Assembly: GCA_004794785.1 (NCBI GenBank)
Contig: SJOL01003706.1
Span: 124,001-188,000, forward strand
Length of the DNA: 64,000 nt
Source: Opisthorchis felineus
Taxonomy: Eukaryota; Platyhelminthes; Trematoda; Opisthorchiida; Opisthorchiidae
Direction: 5' to 3'
Below, in pieces: positions 1 to 13,073 of this stretch (the stretch's first letter is position 1; the number at the start of each line of letters is the position of its first letter). The translations under genes and the position numbers were made by a program. Below the pieces are notes generated by a model, which was not told the origin of the DNA, ran no database searches, and was given only the letters and a program-made list of their open reading frames with translations.

Positions 1-3000
1 TGATCATTGCACCACCATGTCAAATTGGCCTATTTGGTTCGGGAGACATTCCTGAACCATAGCAGACTGACAAACTTCAGGAAAAATTACACCAGCACAG
101 ATGTCAGTAAAGCCAAAACGCATAATTTTTTATTGCATAGCGGGCTAATACAGCTGATCTACATTAAGCCTTGTTGGGACAAAACAGTTAGTAAGTGTCG
201 AAGTGTTAGAACTAGGTTTCTATCTATATACGAGATCTTCACGGGTTTTATTATGGAGATACCGGATGAAGCGGGAGCGAAAACTGTTTCCTCTGTGCTT
301 ACTAAGACTACTACACATAATCAGAATATTAAGATTTCATAGTCGTTTTCAACCTATTCTTGTCAGCATTAGGAACCAAGATACGGCCAACCTAACAAAA
401 AAAGATGGATGATAATCAGCGGCTCATCACGCGTACTCAGGTGATTGTTCGAAAATGTTCGAAAAGTTAAGGATCACACATTTCATGTGGTTTTGCGTGT
501 TTTGGCGCGTGCGTCGAGGAAGCTGGCCACTACGGAATTTCCAGGATTCTCCGAAACAGTGTTTTTCAATGAAGTGGCGGGTTTGGAGTTTTACAAGTGG
601 TGTGGAAAAACCATTCCAAGCAGAACAAAGCTCGTTGTTGATTGTTTTTCAAGGAACGACAACTTCTGTTTCACAAGGAACACACTTTTAGTTAATATCA
701 CTATTTTACGAAACGGTCAGCGAACACCCGGTTCTGTGGGTGACAGCGGAAAACAACGAAGTGTCTGATTGCCTCAAGCCCAACTAGTGAGTCACAAGAA
801 AGACCAACTTCTTTGTATTTTTGGGCTTTTAAGGACCAGACAGTGCCCTAACGTTGACCTCCAGCTTTTTGTTTCTTTTTATGGCAGTCTGGCGAAGACA
901 GAACAGTTTCAGTTTCTCTAAATCCATCAACCACGTGCTTGGAAGGCCTGCTTATTTTGCTTTCTGTAGGTTCGATGGAATTCAACGGTGACAATCTTAT
1001 CAGAAGAAAAGTCTGAACATAAGAGCGGCTTGCCAAGTGTCATTCAGGCATCTTGGGTTGTCTTGAAAGTTCCTCTTGGGTCACTGCATTCTTTTAATGC
1101 GTTCAACTAGTTATTAACACTGTAATTCCGCTTTATCAGCTACACCATAAAACGCAGTAAACTGGCACTGAAGTACGGATCGAATGGGTGATGAGAAAAA
1201 CATGACAATAAAGGATCAAATGCAGACCCTGCTTTCCTGACGAATTTCCTTGTCTTGGTGACCTGCAGTTAGTGATGGTAACGCTTGTCTCGTGTTTTCT
1301 GTTCGATAGGTTCTGATCCAATCAACCACTTTGACGTTTGTCCAAGCATTCATTCTAAAGTGCTCCCGTCACCTCTACGAACGTAAAACTTGTTGCAGTA
1401 AAGGTGATTGACAGTGGTAGTGGCAGAAGTTGTTTACTTTCTGAAGTTACCTTCGTATCCCCATGACTCTTGTTCGGACGATTTTCTTCATATCCTGCTC
1501 CAATATTGCTATACCTTTTACAAGCTCAGAGTCCCCGATTTCTCTTGAAAAGTTTCGATGGAAATGACAGATCCCAAAGTATCTCAATGAAAGTAAATTT
1601 GTCTTATTTGGTATAGTCCGTAGGCTGAATTTTTCAGCGACCGAACAACTGGTAGACAGTCATAATTGCTCTAAACTTTTAACGGTCCGAATGATTTCGT
1701 GAATAGTTGTTACGCGTGTAGTTTTTTTAAAGTTATCATGAGAGGCTCACCAGTAATCAGTCTTTTGTAACGCTTTATGGAGGTGCTTAAAATTCTCTGT
1801 CAAGCAATATGTGACGCATGATACTTGAAACATGATACTGACATTATACCGCTAGAAATTTTTAACGTAAGAATTGGCGTGAGGTGGCCCTTGCTCTAGG
1901 TTCAAGGTTTCACCGGCCACTTGGGCGTTCAGCACGATCATGATTCGACCGTGATAGTTTTTTGCTTTATTCATGGCTTTTATATGAGTATCTTTTCCGT
2001 TCATTTAAAGGGCCCTCTGGTCTCGTCTGCTGCAAATCATCACAAACGTTCTTAATTACCCAAATCGACACCTTTGTGCTCGAGCTTTTTTGGAAGTGAA
2101 GTTATCTTCGTAGTCCATCAACAGTGTATTGTTCTATCTGGCCTTGGCACACAGTTTCGTTTGTTGTCAAAGCTGCGTTTGAGTGAGTTACGCTTTACTA
2201 AAAAAAGTACGTACTATCTGTTGCTTACGCAACGACATTGCACAGTTTGACTATCCAAAAGTTTTTGCATGCTACAAGCCTTCGAGTGTCATGCGTATCT
2301 CGAACGCACCAACAGAGGTCCACATTTCGAAACAAGGACTGCGTGGTGGTCCGATCGCTGTTCGCAATCTGAATACGCAGCCAATCGCATTTTTCTGTTC
2401 GGTTATTCAATAGAGCATGTTGTTGGTCAGATTTTGATGTCAACTGGCGTAGTTTCAAGGGTGATGGGAAACGGGGACGATGGACCATTAGCACGTAAAA
2501 CGTAGATAAGTCGTACGCAAATCGATCCTCAGATTTTGAAGAGCATGTAAATAACTTGTAAATGGGAAGGGACATGCAAGACAACGATATATATATAATT
2601 CATCGGGCTATGGAATATGCCCGTGAAGAACGTACTCGTAATGAGGGGACGGGCTACACACGTAAGCAAAATATTACGAGCAGTCGAGACCATGAGTACA
2701 CATGAATCTAAATTTTGACAGAGGTGAATGGTGAATGGTGTTGAATGTGGACGGGACCTAGGTAGCTGGCAGAATTCTAAACTAAAAGTTATAGAAAGCA
2801 TTGTTGAGCATTTTTACCACAAGGTTGGAAAGGATATGCATTTTATTCTGAAATAGTCTTTGGAAATTTTTTAACGACTAGAACAACAGCTTGTGCTCCT
2901 TCTGAGACAGCAAATATATTATCAGGCCACAACATAGGGTTGAGACATTCAGAGTCTTAAATCATAAAATGCCTCTGGTCAGATTTTGGTGAAGGTGGAT

Positions 3001-4077
3001 TCGGTAAGCAAGAACCATGCAAAGCTGTCTGAGATGGCTATTCCGGTTAACTTACTATGAAGGACCTGGGAAAGCCAGCCTAATCGATATTGCAAAATGA
3101 AGATTTCTGGGTCAATCATGTAACTGCCATCACACAATGAAGCAAAATCCCGCTATTAGAGGAGAGGACAGAAAAGGGGCTCGAAGAAGGTACAGTTGTA
3201 TGAAAAAGTATAGCCTTTGCGTAAGCCACGGAAACGTTTGGAGAAGGCTGCACAAAAATTCAATCTACCTTTGTTGGAACTGACTGCAAACCCCCGCTCC
3301 AGAACTCTGGTGACGGAAACGATTCACCCAACTAGAACAATACGGCTTCACTGACTACAAGCGAGTAAAAAATTACAGGGCGAGTCGAGGTATTTGAAGC
3401 GCAATTTTGACCTTGAATCACAGCTGTCCAGTCGGTGTTGAGCGGTTATTGGCATCGCTTCTAGGTCACGCCTGAGTACTCCACCATCGTCAGTCGTAAT
3501 TGATTGGGTGTTAGAGCGTTCAATCGACAGATAGCTTTTCCGGCCCCAAGCTTGGCGGCCTACCTGAAACGATTTTGGTCGAACTGGCGGTTCGCAGTAA
3601 GTTCCGGACGTTTTGGGCTTATTTTCAGGAATCTGACCCCAGTGATAACCCTCATTCTTCGAAGATTTGAGGGGGGCTACCTGGCCATCAGGTCCATTAT
3701 TCTTCATAACGACCCTGTCGATCCGACGGTTTCATACTACGAGGCTGTTCGTGGTCAACTCAACAACAGGCGAGTGGGATTTTCATGCAACCACCACCGG
3801 ACGTGGTGGCCTTTATGACAAGGTGAATGCGAGGTACGAAGACCTTGACGGAGCAAAACAGGTCAAGATCAATATGCATACGGAGGGAGTAAATGAATAG
3901 GTGAGCAATCATGCTGACAAGATATATTCAATAGTAATTGACCTTTATGTGAAGAACCATCTGACTGGATTTTTCTTCAAGGTCCTTTTATCTTATGCTA
4001 TGAACAAAGTATCAATCATGGCTCCTGGGGTTTTCTGCCTAATTAGCCGTCATCAGATGTTGTGTCCTCACAAAACA
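1..4077. other. No identifiable gene; unrecognised open frames
   Basis: AT-rich DNA. Overlapping open frames occur at 2183-2505 (+), 2225-2584 (-), 3348-3707 (-, 119 codons) and 3667-3900 (+). None shows a known motif, a repeated copy in the window, or splice sites that would join it to the MYPT gene. They may be decayed transposon pieces. Confidence 0.5.
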
Positions 4078-4165
4078 CTCTCTCATTTGCACACTAATTT
4101 GGCTTTAACGATATATTCAACTCAGTCCATCTGAACTTCTCGTTTATGATTTTCTTCAGCTGAAT
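4078..4165 (+). repeat. Dispersed repeat R1, 3' part
   Basis: Matches the 3' half of the longest R1 copy (12631-12850), including the phrases CTCATTTGCA, AATTTGG and CTCGTTTATGAT with TTCTTCA. Diverged, with substitutions and small indels. Confidence 0.6.
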
Positions 4166-4220
4166 CTGCTGCGGAAGGCAGCCTCATGTTTCAGCTGGTA
4201 CGATATTCGGGATATTGTAA

Positions 4221-4520
4221 TACACTGTCTAGAAGTAACGCACTACTCCTAAGACTGTTAAAAACTCTTCGACAGCCCACTACCGGTTTTCTCCTCATTG
4301 GGGCCCATCAGAAAAGTGCAGTTCATACCACCTTGGTGTGCAAATAAAAGTATTTCGCGAATTCCGCCCAATTTGGATTCAAGCAGAAAATAAGGTTGGC
4401 AGAAACTCGGAGACTGCGCCTACCTGATGAGCCCCAAGAAGGATGAAACCGGTTGTAGGCTATTGAAGGGTTTTCAGCAGCTTATGAGTAATGTGTTGTA
4501 TCTAGGCAGTGTTGTGTCTT
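4221..4520. repeat. R1 repeat inverted pair (arms about 92 bp, spacer about 110 bp)
   Basis: The left arm (4221-4312, +) and right arm (4424-4520, -) are both copies of the 5' part of R1. Both carry the core CCGGTTT with GGGGC(T/C)CATCA, and they read as diverged reverse complements of each other. A transcript of this block could fold on itself. Confidence 0.7.
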
Positions 4521-7500
4521 CATTTTGACTAATTCATGTTTATTCCTGTTCACACATCCTGACCCGTACGCGCCGCTTTTATCCACAGAGCGTGTCTAGG
4601 CGGCTCTGGTCACAGACTGACCCAACCCGCTGGTCATTGTCCGGCCAGGGGGCGAGATCCGTCGTTTTCGTGTTTTCCGGTTTTACTTTGACCCCCTAAT
4701 AAACGGTCCGTTCTCGACATTGTGGGTTCTATGCAGAGGAGGTAGGCGGCGACAGAGGGGAAACTGGGTGGCAAGGCCCTCCCGTTTACTCTTAAATGTA
4801 CATTGACACCTAGTGACATCATTAGGAGAGCCTTTCTGGTTGAAGTGCCTGTGGTCAGACGCTGCACTGTTTCATCAGGCTTCCTTATCCGAAAGTCTGT
4901 CTGGGGGGCCACATGTATAATGGCAGCAAGTAAGGTGCGTTGCACTTTCACTCTACAGCAAAATGAGGACAGTAAGTTGAAAAGGAATATAGTTGAGGAG
5001 TCTATCTATGGGGTGAATAATGCCCGAATGTCCAGGTTATCGTCCATTCACTCATTTAGTCACTCATTTACGCACTCATGTATTAGTTCGTTCAAACAGG
5101 AAACCCAATTAACGATTGAGTTGACGGCATGTTTAGAACTATTTCAGTGACGACCTTTCGTATTTTCCGGTCGGTGAATTAATTTCATCAACACAGACAA
5201 CTATTCCTCTTAATCTGTTATCATTACTACATCTAGGGTTTTGGCGTCCAGGATTTCTCTATCTAATCGAGCCAGTTTGGTTGTACTGGTTCTCATGCCT
5301 TGTGATGCCCAAACGAGGCACTGTGATAACTTTAATGAGACAGTGCAGTCAACTACGGTTACCATACCGGAGCTTACCCTAACATTTAGGTTGGCTCGAG
5401 GGTAGCGCCCTCTTTGGTTCGTTTTTCGCTGAAACGGCCAACTTCATTAGCCTTCCCAAAGCAAGCCAGTTAGGCCCTGTCTCGTCAACTTTAGTGTCAT
5501 GTCTAAAGGATGTGTCATCCGGTAGTAAGAAGATGGCAAAAAGCTAACCACGGTTGAGCCATCAGAGTACGCCTGCCTTGGTTGCTGTGGCACATCAGAT
5601 ATTCTGCTTTAAGCGGGGCAACACCGCCACCAAAATACTGGTACTGATGAATTTCTCTTTTGTGTCAATGAAAGCCACATAAAGTGGCTGCCCACATAAA
5701 TCTGGGTCAAATTAATTGGTCAATTCCATATGGATTGCGGGATACCGATAAAAAGTTATTTCGAACTCAGCAGTCACTGAGACTTCCAACATCTCTACCG
5801 TGATTCAATCCGCACAACTCCGAACAATGTTGGAGACGTGAGGGTCAAAACAGCACAAATGAGCGCGGTCGTAACAGCTAACTGACAACTCAACGGTTGG
5901 TTAGTTACAAACCAAAATAATTAGTACGAAGAGAAGGCTGGAAAACGACTAAACCTACATAGGCTGCTAATAGAGTAGAACGGGGTTGTGTTAAGCAAAC
6001 TGTACCCTAATCAAACGCCCAGTAATCCACCCCATTAATCCAGATTATCCAAGTTTTCTTCTAACACAAGAGATAATTTTAGACTGCAGGTTACTCAACC
6101 AAGATTCTTGTGTCATTCCATCAAAACATCTAAAGCCAATACAATACAGAAGGCAGTCCGAGACAAGTGAATACAATCCTGTGGACGGTTTCGCTGTCTA
6201 CTCAGGTCGATCCAAAGAATATCTGAGACGCCGTTACCACTGACCTTCCCGAAATGGCAATCGTATTCGCACCTTAAAAACTGGATCATAGGAGGGTGCC
6301 ACGCAACTCCACAACATCCATCGCAAACTATACGCACCACCGTAAGGTATAGTCATCAATTTTACGGCTGTTTGCATGACGACCATACAGCGGTCGGCAT
6401 CGCATAGTGTGGGCATACACAGAGTACCGAGGACCATAACCTGACGCAAAGAAGTCCAAAGTGTGCCCTCCTGGTTGGATTGGGACTGGAAGGCAGGAAA
6501 CCCGGTGTTCTCCAAGCTTTTTCCTGAAAACAGTGAGTGAAGATTCATCTAACACATCTCTTAGCAATCACTCTCAAGGATCAAGCGCCCCATGCGAGGA
6601 GGACCACTTCCGAATGCCATATTTGGATTCCTTCTTTTTCAGCACCTTTTTTTATGTCCTCTTGGTTTTCCGTTGTCGCTTAGTTCAAATACATTCTCCT
6701 CTGGTATCGTCTCCACCCTACCTGGAAGTTTGTGTTTGTTTTTGCTCCCCGATATCCAAATGTTGCGCACTGACTCACTGGTTCTGACTTATATCTACAG
6801 ACGCTCGTTCATCTAGTGGAAAGTTGCTTGCGTTCCACTGTGATCAGAATTCTCTCCGACAGCCACAGTTTTAATCGCCGTTCTCATCGGATTCAGCGTC
6901 ACCTCCACAAGGGTAGCTAGCCCTCCTTCTCAACATCTGCTCCTAGTAATGTATTTTCAAAAACATTTAATTAGTTCAAATGTAGTGTCCCGTTGCTACG
7001 CTGGCCTTGATGCGAAGTTTCTTAAAACAAAGTTAATGCAGTATCTATCTCATTGTCAGGTGTGAAACAGTGATGGCTACCAATAAATCACTACGAACAC
7101 ATAACAACCTGGATATTATTATGTTGACTGAAGAACCCAGTCAGAAGACTTCTTATCTGTTCACCTGGCAGAAATCGATCGACTCCATGCCCTTTCCGCC
7201 ACCAAGTTTGTGGAAGCACATTGGCGTTGCACAGCATCGATAGCACGAGGACCTTGGTAGCCTCTGTCCGCACGTGTGGTGTGCTGGACACCAGTTCACG
7301 AATCGAAATATTTATCTTCTAACCTAATTCTGTGCCACACCTGTTTCACCTCTTTCACAGGTGAGTTACTGCACGTCGTGCAAGTGTCAAAAAGGAGACC
7401 GAGATCAAGCTCTTTTGTTACAGGCGTCCTCTAAGGGTATTTGTTCTCGGATGCCTTTGTGTCTACTTATGGAATGACACCCTTTGTTGTTCATTGTCGT

Positions 7501-8062
7501 TCTGTCGCGTTCTGTATTGGAGCTACCCGACAATTGGTATTTCCTTCGCCCAAGTGGTTTACTTTCCTTAAGACCCTCTCAGCAAGGTCTCTACAACTTG
7601 AGCATACCCATGTTCACCTTATCTGGTCACAGTAGGGCCGCATCTTTTGCTCATCCGAAGGCGACACACATTACCTCATCTGCAGCCACAGACGAAGATT
7701 CTGTACGATACTGATATCTTTGCTGTACCAGTGAATGCCAATAACCTATTGTGACCTACTCCGTATAGAGGAAATCCGTGGACCGACTGGCATTGCACCA
7801 TAATATGTGACAGATTACAAGTATTTGAAATATTTTGCGAGCAGAACATAATTGCGTCTTTACACATGAAAAATCGAACACAGACACTCACAGACACTCG
7901 CCTCACTCATATCATGCTGATTTGTGTGCAAATTCACACAACTGACGGTCTACTTTGCCAATGTATTGGACCCTCGTTCATGTTGGCTGTCTATATTTAT
8001 ATGCTGCCAGCGCGCGGAATGAAAGCCGATCAACATCGGCTCAAGTGGCACGATGCCAGTGT
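4521..8062. other. No identifiable gene or repeat
   Basis: A degenerate short tandem repeat (CACTCATTTA-like units, three times) occurs at 5047-5080. Open frames at 4634-4951 (-) and 6234-6567 (-) are not recognisable. A good acceptor-like tract (TTTCACCTCTTTCACAG, ends 7360) precedes about 40 open codons but has no convincing donor. Confidence 0.45.
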
Positions 8063-8074
8063 TATATATATATA

Positions 8075-8215
8075 TAAAGACCTCCAAAACAAGAGGACAT
8101 TTCTGCTTCCTCAAAAACGTCATATATATATATGTATATATATACATATATATGACATATATATATGACTTTTTTGAGGAAGCAGAAATGTTTCCTTGTT
8201 TTGGCGGTCTTTTAC
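8075..8215. repeat. Foldback element: inverted repeat with about 60-bp arms and AT-rich centre
   Basis: The left arm, about 8075-8134, and right arm, about 8156-8215, are near-perfect reverse complements. Each contains TTTCTGCTTCCTCAAAAA or its complement next to a (TA)n block, with roughly five mismatches outside the TA part. The centre is short TA/TG-type sequence with further small palindromes. It resembles a foldback or MITE-type element. No coding capacity and no clear target-site duplication. Confidence 0.85.
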
Positions 8216-11179
8216 CGTAGATAGAGACCTCCTTGTTCTTGGTAAGTTTAAATATAGTTGCATCGTGTTGTATCCCCTCTGTTCTGAGAAACTTAAATAT
8301 CCTTCGTTGCCACTTCGACGGAAAAGAATTTTCCACTGAACTGCACCGAAAGAAGCGAGTCAGCTGTTCGACCAGCATTTATGCCAAACACTTGAATTAT
8401 GCGATACATGTTCATCAGAATAGAAGAGCTTTTTGGTTGCAAAAATGGCTGTTTCCCTGGTGTAGCTGCTATGGTGAAAATCACTGGGAGAAGCTGCGAT
8501 GGAAAGAGTCGGGATGACATGTTATAAGATGACGTTGCGGTCTAAAAGAGAACTACTGTATTATCGTATAGCTTCTGCTATGCCCTTCTCTCTCATTGCC
8601 GGTCCACTGGACCTAGTCTGCTGGCTTATTTATAGACGACTTTCTGATTCTCGCAGAATCGATCTGCAAGTCTATGTCGATACCCAGCCTTGTTGTGGTC
8701 TAGTCATGTACACTGTGTGAAGGGAGTGGTGTAGACATACCGGGGCGTTTGTACAAACATCTACTGTCAGTCTCTGCTTCTGCTGAACCGTCGTTTGCCA
8801 GTAAAGTGGATTGGCTTCATTTCAGAGGCTATGGCAACAAGACTCCAGGTTTCCCCAAAAACGTCGTCTAGGCAACGGCCTACGGAAACTTCTACACGCT
8901 GCCTCCAGCATGATCCGCCAGGATAGCGTGGTGCACGCGCCTGTTCATCCACATCGTTTAGGTAGGTTGTGAAACAGGTGTGGTTGCACTCGAGCAAATC
9001 ATAGTTTCTCTGGCCAATAAGAAGGTGAACCGAAAGGTCATTTATCATTCTGCATACAATGTTTGGGACGAGAACTTGTATACAAGGCGCGCCGTCGGCT
9101 CTGAATCTGACAGTCGTGTGAAAACGGTCATATGGTGGGTGGCCGGCTTGCAACTGAAGTTCGAAACATACACTTGGTGCAGAGGTCGCCTCTAACAATG
9201 GGAATTCGAAGTATCCCATTCATAAAATATGAATGAATCTTATAAGCAGTAGGGAATAACGGTTGAACTATACAGAACTATCCATTTCATCAGTTGAGTT
9301 TGTTGGTGATACGCAACCAACCCTACATAATCCTCTTGTATTTCGCCTTGGCCCCATATGATTTCTGTCTTAGAAGTAAGCTCACAATGCAGATTGTTCT
9401 CGACTTTGGGTTGATTGGCTATCGTTAAGTGCAAACGGTACCCTAAGAAGAAAAATTTCTGCGTCATTTATTTTTGCAGATGATCAGCTCTCGGTCAAAC
9501 CAGTCGTCCCAGGAATTAGTGTTTCACCTGAAAGAAGCTCCAGGAGATTCCTGGACAGGTCTTGTGCGTTCCTATAGTAGAAGGCAATTTGGCTTGAACG
9601 GAAAAGGTTGCAATGATTCTAGACTGGGGTGATATATCCTCTGCCGACGCTGCTTTGGCAGGCCACGTTTGACAAAGACCTTAAGTGAATTATCAGAGTG
9701 ATAGTTGCCACTCTGGGAGTTAGTGAACTCAAGAATGTGTACTTCTGTCGGGTTTTTCAGAGAAGGATTATGTCTGTCTCCTGCTCCTGTCTAGGATTTG
9801 GCAACCTTGTAGTATCTCAGCCTCTGTGCGTACATTGGGGGCGTGGTAGTTAGGCCCCGAAAGGGTTTTAGAACTAAGCGTCTCGTGTTCACGCAGCAAA
9901 TTTCTTCCATTTTTATCTAGGCTATTAAGTGTGATGGCAATCATCGATTCCGACCGAAATGTAAACAGTGTAGGTGGGAGATGTGGAATGCGTTCAGCTG
10001 CAGTGAAAACGATGGTGTTTAGTTTCAACGGATCCAAGGGAAACTGCTACTGCTTGACCTCGTGCGCATGATTTTGTAGCCTACCAAAGTACTCAGGCTC
10101 TGGTATACCACGAAAAAATATTGCCTTTTCCTCTGCGAGCTACCGGTTTTCACTTTTTCTAGCGAGTTAAGCGTTCACCCCTATGGACGCCCGTGAATAT
10201 GCTAGCTGGTGACACGGCGTCTCCGACGAAAGAACTAGTATGACAACAGTCTTGAGCATCGCACTCTATTCCGCGTTTTTTCGAATCGAGAAGACAATGG
10301 TTGGTTCAGTCTGGGTCTTCATGGCCTTACAAATGGGTTGAGATCCTTATGCTGTAGTAGCCGAAAAGCGTACTGCTTGCTTCCGGAATATCTGTGCAAT
10401 ATGCAAAATCTTACATGTTTTGTCACAGGCCTTTACGGTTATGTATCCTGGCTTACCCAAAACCTGTGCATTGCCTGTCAAGACTGCGGGGAAGGCGGAA
10501 CCATCCGCTCACCGGCTCACTCTTGATCTTGGTGGAACTAGAAAGTAGGTTTACCTTCAATGCCTCCATCACTAGAGCTATAGTAGCCTAGAACACCAGA
10601 CCACGACTGAATGCAATGAAGACTGCTATTGAATATATAGGACTAGACTTAGTCTGATGTAATTTAGTCGGTTTTGTTGGGATCAGTTTCGGGGTGATGT
10701 GTCGACTGGCAGCAAATACTGTTACCTTACTAGATTACAAACCCCATCTAATAGTGCTCGTGTCGTCATGTTCGTCTTTTCCCTCATGAATAGTGTTTAT
10801 CGGGTTACCGGCAAGCAGCGTAATGAAGTCTTCGTCAATCATTCGGGGTCAGGTCTTCCCAAGCAGCTTTTATGCAAAAGGACGGAAATTGAAACAGTAC
10901 CGTCTCTGCTGCCAGCAAGAAGTCGGGCATCAGTAAAGTTATGCCATTCACAACTACCTATTAACCAAATTAGCCCAAAATATGGGCCACCTTACTCACT
11001 CTCAACTTTTTATCCATTTGCCGAAGAAAACACATGACTTTCAGCCTGCCCGTTGCCCTTCATTTATCCCCTGAACATACTGACAAGTGTCTTCGTGCCC
11101 ACAGTACGCAATTTCTAACAAGCCTTCTAATTTCCATGCAACGTATGTGTCCTTAAAAGGGCCTTTCTCGACAAACTAT
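8216..11179. other. No identifiable gene; 150-codon open frame on the minus strand
   Basis: The frame 8767-9219 (-) is long for this AT-rich DNA and its composition is fairly protein-like, but I recognise no domain, and nearby splice sites do not build a gene. Plus-strand 10699-11037 (112 codons) is likewise unassigned. Neither is called as a gene. Confidence 0.4.
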
Positions 11180-11189
11180 TCCTTTTACT

Positions 11190-11290
11190 TGCCATGGAGA
11201 TGTCCTAAAAGCTACTGAACTCTTCGAATATGCCGATGACTTTGCCATCGGCATTTGCCACATTAAGGAATCACTGAAACAACCTCCCTC
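11190..11290 (+). mobile_element. Reverse transcriptase fragment (YADD box) of a non-LTR retrotransposon
   Basis: The frame around 11211-11283 reads ELFEYADDFAIGI, with the catalytic YADD box at 11229-11240 in the hydrophobic setting usual for reverse transcriptase. The flanks do not extend into a longer alignable RT, and stops close the frame on both sides, so this is a small fossil. A chance match is possible because the motif is short. Confidence 0.4.
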
Positions 11291-11300
11291 CCTTGTTCAG

Positions 11301-12630
11301 ATTTAACCATGATTCAACCTCACATAGCACGTAGCATTGACGTTTTCTTCACAAATGATGAGGCAGCCGACAAAAGCCTCTTGTTAGAAAAGACATCTGT
11401 GAAACGATTGTGTTTTTTACAATGGTATTATGAAGTGAGCTGTGCGCCAGCCTATGCACTCTAAGCTGCGTCAGTTGCGCTGTTCATGTTTTTGACGGGA
11501 CAAATATGACTACTCACAATACAGCGCCCATAGCAGTCAGCATGGGCTGTGGGACTAAAATTTAGCGGAGTTGGCGGATTGGAACCAAAGTAACGGATTC
11601 TAGCCACATAAAGAAGCGGCAAGGGCCTGGTCAGTTTAGGAATGCTCGCACGCTGTCGCTACAAACGATTATCCATATTTAAATTTGTTGAACAGTTTTG
11701 TCACTATATGAAGGCAACTCACTAGCTCCTCTAACGTGCCTGTCTCGAGCCTCCGAGGGGTATGAGCAACCCAGGTTCAGAACTAGTGCTTTATGGTCAA
11801 TGGAAATCAAAACAGGCTCACTGTTTGAGAGGAGGACACTTTTTTTGATGCGCGTAGTTTAGAGTGTGCTGCTTTCGAATGCTGACACCATGAAATCTCC
11901 CTTCGCCGCACCTCCCCCTGGAACAACCGCTTTTTGCGGATTCTATTAATTTCTTATCTCAGAATGAATGACCAACAAATTTGGAAAAATTATGCCTGTA
12001 ACGTTCGAATCACTCCCCGTATCTTCTTGTTAAACAGCCAACCTCACTGACGCCCATAGCAGGATGTAGCAAGTTACTAGCGGCGGTCAAGTTTATTCAC
12101 ATCTCTTTTGTTTGAAACACTTCAGTATTTCATCGAGACTTCTTTGCCATCTCGTGAGTGCCACTACATCCGTCTTCTCCTTGAAAGCATCAAACGACAC
12201 ATATCACTCTTTTCTGAATGCACATGATAGATCTCTTTTTCTAAGTAAAAAGGGGAAATTTGGTTCACATCTAAGTCAGTCCGAATCTAGTCCGTTCAAA
12301 AGCAAACATCACAAAATTAGAACCAGCACATATGAATCAATACAGTGACATCACAGCTGAATGCAGAGATAACGACTTCTATACTAGAAAGATGAGAAAG
12401 CTCTGGGGAAGAATTGGCCTCGTTTAAAACTAAATAACATCCCTTGGTTGTGATAGTCGCTTGACATTTCGAGGCCTTTCTGGCTTGTTTGTTTTCCGCA
12501 TCTCCTCTGGACTTCATTCCGATTAATCAAAACATTTATAGATTTTACAGAACCAAAAATGACGAGTGATCAGCTAGAGCAAAGGTTACCACCTGGTGAC
12601 AGTGAAGAAGACATTATTTTCATAAAGGAA
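11301..12630. other. No identifiable gene or repeat
   Basis: The stretch is AT-rich. A Ser-rich frame at 12112-12348 (+) lacks usable splice sites and any family match. Confidence 0.4.
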
Positions 12631-12850
12631 ACTACTCACAAGGTTGCTGAAAACTCTTCGACAGCCCACGATCGGTTTCACCCTTCTTGGGGCTCATCAG
12701 GTAGGCGCAGTCCCCGAGTTTCCGTCAACCTTATGGTCTACTTGAACCTAAATTGGACTGATTTCGAGAAATACACTCATCTGCAAATCAATTTGGTTTT
12801 CACGAGAGACTCAACCGAATCGCTCGTTTATGATATTCTTCAACTGAATT
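12631..12850 (+). repeat. Dispersed repeat R1, longest copy (about 220 bp)
   Basis: This copy serves as reference. It runs from ACTACTCACAAGG through GACAGCCCACGATCGGTTTC, CTTGGGGCTCATCAGG and ATACACTCATCTGCAAATCA to CTCGTTTATGATATTC. Related pieces occur at 4078, 4221-4312, 4424-4520, 21055, 21221, 25684, 57996, 60125, 60205 and 62646, in both orientations. It encodes nothing recognisable and is likely a short non-autonomous element. Confidence 0.75.
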
Positions 12851-13002
12851 ATTATTTTGATAATCACAGCACGCTGCTTTGTAGTATGCGTTCTAACTGA
12901 AGGTTTCTACAACAAAATCTGTTGTACATTGTCTGAAACGAAGGTAGGTCAGATGACAGATTTCATTGTGACACATTCACGTGATCACAATGCATACCCG
13001 GG

Positions 13003-13005
<3 letters not shown>

Positions 13006-13071
<66 letters not shown>
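13006..13071. repeat. (TA)33 microsatellite
   Basis: An uninterrupted dinucleotide TA run of about 66 bases. Confidence 0.97.

Positions 13072-13073
<2 letters not shown>

Noticed and set aside
7361..7470. Possible exon after TTTCACCTCTTTCACAG
   Set aside because: About 40 open codons but no convincing donor, and no similarity to the MYPT family.
8767..9219. 150-codon minus-strand frame as a gene
   Set aside because: No motif, no splice context and no start context; similar frame lengths can arise by chance in 64 kb.
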